DNA from: Paramecium sonneborni
Lineage: Eukaryota > Ciliophora > Oligohymenophorea > Peniculida > Parameciidae
NCBI GenBank assembly: GCA_905182985.1
Contig: CAJJDN010000015.1
Coordinates: 196,798 to 260,797 of the forward strand
Direction: 5' to 3'
DNA length: 64,000 nt
Under the pieces are notes generated by a model. The model searched no databases and was not told the origin of the DNA. It saw only the letters and a list, made by a program, of their open reading frames with translations. A program made the position numbers and the translations under genes. Positions 60,973 through 64,000 of the stretch are shown here, in pieces (the stretch's first letter is position 1; the number at the start of each line of letters is the position of its first letter).

Positions 60973-61937
60973 ATGCTTGTTAATTAATCATCCAAAGTTA
61001 ATAAAGAAAATTAAAACCCACTACTAATTGTCAATTAATAAGAATAACTCAAATTAAATGGTGTATTACCTAAAAATCATTTTAATCAAGGAATCACTAA
61101 TAAATTTTAAAGCACTGTCTCATGCTATTAATAATCATTAACAAAATGCACTAGTTCAAGATCATTATAAGAATAAATTGAAAGAATTGCCAAAAAACTA
61201 AAATTAAAATAAGAAAAAGAAATAGTTCAACAACCTTAAGATTTAAATAAATATTCAATTGATGAAATGGTTGAAATTCTTAAAAATGACAAACTTTTGC
61301 ATATAAGATCCTTATAAATTTAACCAAGTTCTAATAAGAATAAATAAAAAAGTCCTAAGAGCCTATTTCCTCCTTTAACATCTAAATAGAATTTTTACAG
61401 TTTTGAAACCACAAAAAGCTCTGAAAATGAAACTCTCATTCATAAATTAGACTTTAGATCATAATAATATTAATAATCAAAACCAAAATCTATATAAAAA
61501 ACTGAAAGCAGAGAAACTATTAAACCTTAAGAAGACTTAAGAAAAAAAAGAACTGTTTCATAGATTATTGAACCACCTGCCTAATTATTAACTAAAAAAG
61601 AAAGAATAGAAAGGGCTCTCCAAAATTCATAAAGAATAGTATAATTATGTAGTTAATTCAATAAACACGATATTACAAATGAAGAATTGCATAAATTAAT
61701 TAAAACTGAAGGATTTAAATTGCAATTTGAATGCTTAGTTTAATTTAGCGATAATAGTTTAGATGGCAGAGCTTAATTATAAAACTTTATGAATTCATAA
61801 ATAAAACAATATACCGAATTAAGGAATGCCGAATTAGAACACTAAAGTATTATATTATTTTATATTATATAGTTAAGAAAGAAAATTTTCATTAAGTGCT
61901 TGATAATTGTCTAAATACATTAAAATCTAAATATTGA
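60973..61937 (+). CDS. Hydrophilic protein of unknown function
   Basis: A 312-residue protein, not recognised. Most of it is polar and basic, rich in S, K, Q and N (probably disordered). A helical C-terminal region (KERIERALQNSQRIVQLCSQ, HDITNEELHKLIKTEGFKL) may be a small folded domain, followed by KKENFHQVLDNCLNTLKSKY. One intron, 61847..61872. Reading through it instead would give a hydrophobic, less likely tail. Confidence 0.6.
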
Positions 61938-62703
61938 ATAAATAATTGATAATCTAAAATTTTGAATTTAACATAAATAATTTAAAAAAATTATTTTTTT
62001 TTTTAAATTGACCTTTTCATAAATCATGTCTGCTGATTTGATGATAAAATAATTACATTATTTGTAATTATTTTTATTTTTAATAAAATAATTAATTTTA
62101 ATGATAAAAATTCAATCTAAATTTAAAGCAATTAGATTATCAGGGATGAAATAAAAAAGTGGAAGAACTTAGAATTTTATCAATCCAGATTAATTTGTAA
62201 ATTAGAGCATGGTTGATTTTAAAAAAACCCTAACATGGATTTGCTTTTAAGTATCTTGAATGTATATTTTTTCCTTAAATAAATATCATATTATTAAACT
62301 TTATGTTGGGTTTGGATTAAAATGTATTGCTATTTTTTATTATGAAAGTGATAAGAACATAATTAATGAGCATTTCCTTGTATTTTATTTTATTTCAATA
62401 AAGTAGTAAATGTTTTTTATCAAAAAAGCTTGATTGTAATATAATTATTGATATGATTGTATGATGAAAAAAAAAATGGAATAATTACCATGCAATTATC
62501 TTGAGACTAATAATCACTTCTTTAATTGACATAATAATTTCTCTATTTCAATGATGATGAGTAACTTTTGATATAAAAGGAAAAAATAATATTAAAAAAT
62601 TCTTTTGATGATTGTAGGCAATCTTGCTCTTATATAATAATTAAGGAGGTAAAAATAATGTAAATATTATATTTTAAACAAACAAAAAACACACAATTGA
62701 ATA
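61938..62703. other. Intergenic, no gene seen
   Basis: About 765 bp with no coherent frame; A+T-rich, with poly-T and poly-A runs. Confidence 0.45.
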
Positions 62704-63000
62704 TCAAATTTATTCTGATATTGGAACACTTAACCTTTTGAGAATGAGTGGAGATCGAGTTAATTAGAGGGAGCATCTATGACTTAAAGAGGAAGAAAAA
62801 CTATCTTATGTCTCAGTATCAGAATCTATTGAGCGTAAAGAGAATATCTGTTTTTTCTTTGAGTCTTCATAAATTAGTTATTTTAACTGTGGATCAGTGA
62901 ATTATTCCAACTTCAATTCATCACAGAGATATTTAAGAATCCCTGATTCATATTAATTCAAAGCTTCTACATGAAGTTCATTTTCCCTCGGATCATTCAT
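62704..63000 (-). CDS. Small acidic protein of unknown function
   Basis: An intronless 98-codon frame from ATG to TGA with noticeably higher GC than its surroundings, which supports coding. It reads MNDPRENELHVEALNQYE, a helical middle (LKYLCDELKLEQFTDPQLKQ), then a serine-rich stretch (SIDSDTETQDSFSSSLSHR) and RLSVPISEQI. No family recognised; possibly a regulatory peptide with phosphorylation sites. Confidence 0.6.
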
Positions 63001-63615
63001 TATAATTAATAAATTAATAAAATTTTCTCAAAATTTTTCACCTTATAATTAATTAAGATTAAAGTTCTTTTGGTCAAGCTAATGCTCTAGATAAAAATTA
63101 TAAAAAAATAAATCATAAATATGTGTAAAATTTTAAATTAAAAGTATCAATAATGAAAAGGCTGATTATATTTTATTAATAGCAGTTTATATATTATCTA
63201 TCTTAAAAACCTAAGCAAACTTCTTCAATAGTATTTATTTATAAATAATAGAATCAATTAATTAAATGCTTAGTTTAAATGTACTAGAAATGCTTTTATA
63301 ATAAAATTTATTATGAATTCCTGGATTATTTTAGTTTTTTCGTTTTTTAATAAAGAGAATAAATAAAAGATTCAATCTTGTAGCTAAATGTGCGTTTAAT
63401 TTAAAACTAAAGAATTATTATTAAGCTTAATTAGTTATAAATAGATTGGGAAAAAAAGTTTATGTTGAGATCAGAAAATTAGAAAATATATAGTTTTATA
63501 GTTAATATCTTATTAAAAAAAAGTTTATTAATAAAATAGAAAATAGAAGAAAAAATGCTAAAATTAATTCAATAATAATTTAATAGGTGAAATTAATAAA
63601 AAAATAAAAAAAAAG
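63001..63615. other. Intergenic, no gene seen
   Basis: About 615 bp, A+T-rich; no supported gene. Confidence 0.45.
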
Positions 63616-63687
63616 CTCCGCGTCCGGGAATTGAACCCGGGCCTCAAACGTGACAGGCTTGAATACTAACCACTATACTAACGCGGA
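63616..63687 (-). tRNA. tRNA-Asp (GUC), copy 3
   Basis: Third identical 72-nt gene. Its 5' flank (63688..63727) matches copy 2. Its 3' side shares only the T-run terminator. Confidence 0.97.
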
Positions 63688-63776
63688 TTCTTAATATCTA
63701 TCTAATCATTTAATTAATATATGGCAGATCATAATTACTTTAAGATTCTAATTATAAATTATGAAACAAATTATTT

Positions 63777-64000
63777 ATGAATTTTAATATTAATATTAAA
63801 AGTTCATTATTAAGTGATTTTTAATTGACATTACAAAGCAGTAAGAGTTTTAATTGCTAATGAATGTAAATTATCTTTTTCTGTATTTCATTATATTTAT
63901 AATCAAAGCATGTAAAACATTTAGATCAATTGAGTTTTTAAGGTTCAATTATAGATGTTTAAGAAAGTATATTTAAAAAATATGGATACGCATTATTAGG
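63777..64000 (+). CDS. Start of an unknown gene running off the right edge
   Basis: Two introns (63814..63838 and 63883..63908) give a coherent N-terminal reading: MNFNINIKSSLLT, VRVLIANECKLSFS, then HVKHLDQLSFQG and SIFKKYGYALL up to the window end. Too short to assign; call rests on frame restoration only. Confidence 0.4.

Overview
The window looks like macronuclear DNA of a ciliate, most likely Paramecium or a close relative. It is very A+T rich. Genes read as full proteins only if TAA and TAG are read as glutamine and TGA is the only stop. They are interrupted by very short GT-AG introns, mostly 20-35 nt with a mode near 25. With that code and splicing, most coding regions resolve to exact multiples of three, and many belong to recognisable families. 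No bacterial, organellar or mobile-element genes were seen.

Layout, left to right. 0-7 kb: a minus-strand FYVE/TBC/coiled-coil protein running off the left edge, an unresolved stretch, ATG12, and ribose-5-phosphate isomerase B (RpiB). 7-14 kb: a mitochondrial carrier, an ABHD17-like hydrolase, the F1-ATPase assembly factor ATP12, a small basic protein and an unresolved stretch. 14-22 kb: a 1272-aa TSNAXIP1-like EF-hand protein, a calcineurin-B-like EF-hand protein, a probable N-myristoylated protein and a coiled-coil protein. 22-28 kb: a membrane protein, a possible Nup50-like protein and a methyltransferase. 28-39 kb: pyruvate dehydrogenase E2, a ULK-like kinase, an inverted methyltransferase paralogue, a membrane-anchored aspartyl-protease-like protein with degenerate active sites, a twin-CX9C protein and a CDPK. 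40-51 kb: a second TSNAXIP1-like EF-hand protein, a UBC-fold protein without the catalytic cysteine, an unknown gene, SF-assemblin and a 1215-aa coiled-coil protein. 51-64 kb: three identical tRNA-Asp(GUC) genes among a 1525-aa multi-pass membrane protein, a coiled-coil protein, an FBXO11-like beta-helix protein and several unknown genes.

Five single N bases (5458, 23716, 26964, 31637, 39123) are each followed by an exact copy of the preceding 1.17-1.31 kb. These look like overlapping contig ends joined without merging, so the second gene copies there are best treated as assembly artefacts. Several genes share a cytoskeletal or ciliary flavour (SF-assemblin, two TSNAXIP1-like proteins, large coiled coils) or a calcium theme (CDPK, CnB-like, EF-hand proteins). 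Ciliate genes are usually not clustered by function, and I see no operon-like unit. All intron calls are by eye from GT-AG borders, frame restoration and family matches; no search or alignment program was run.
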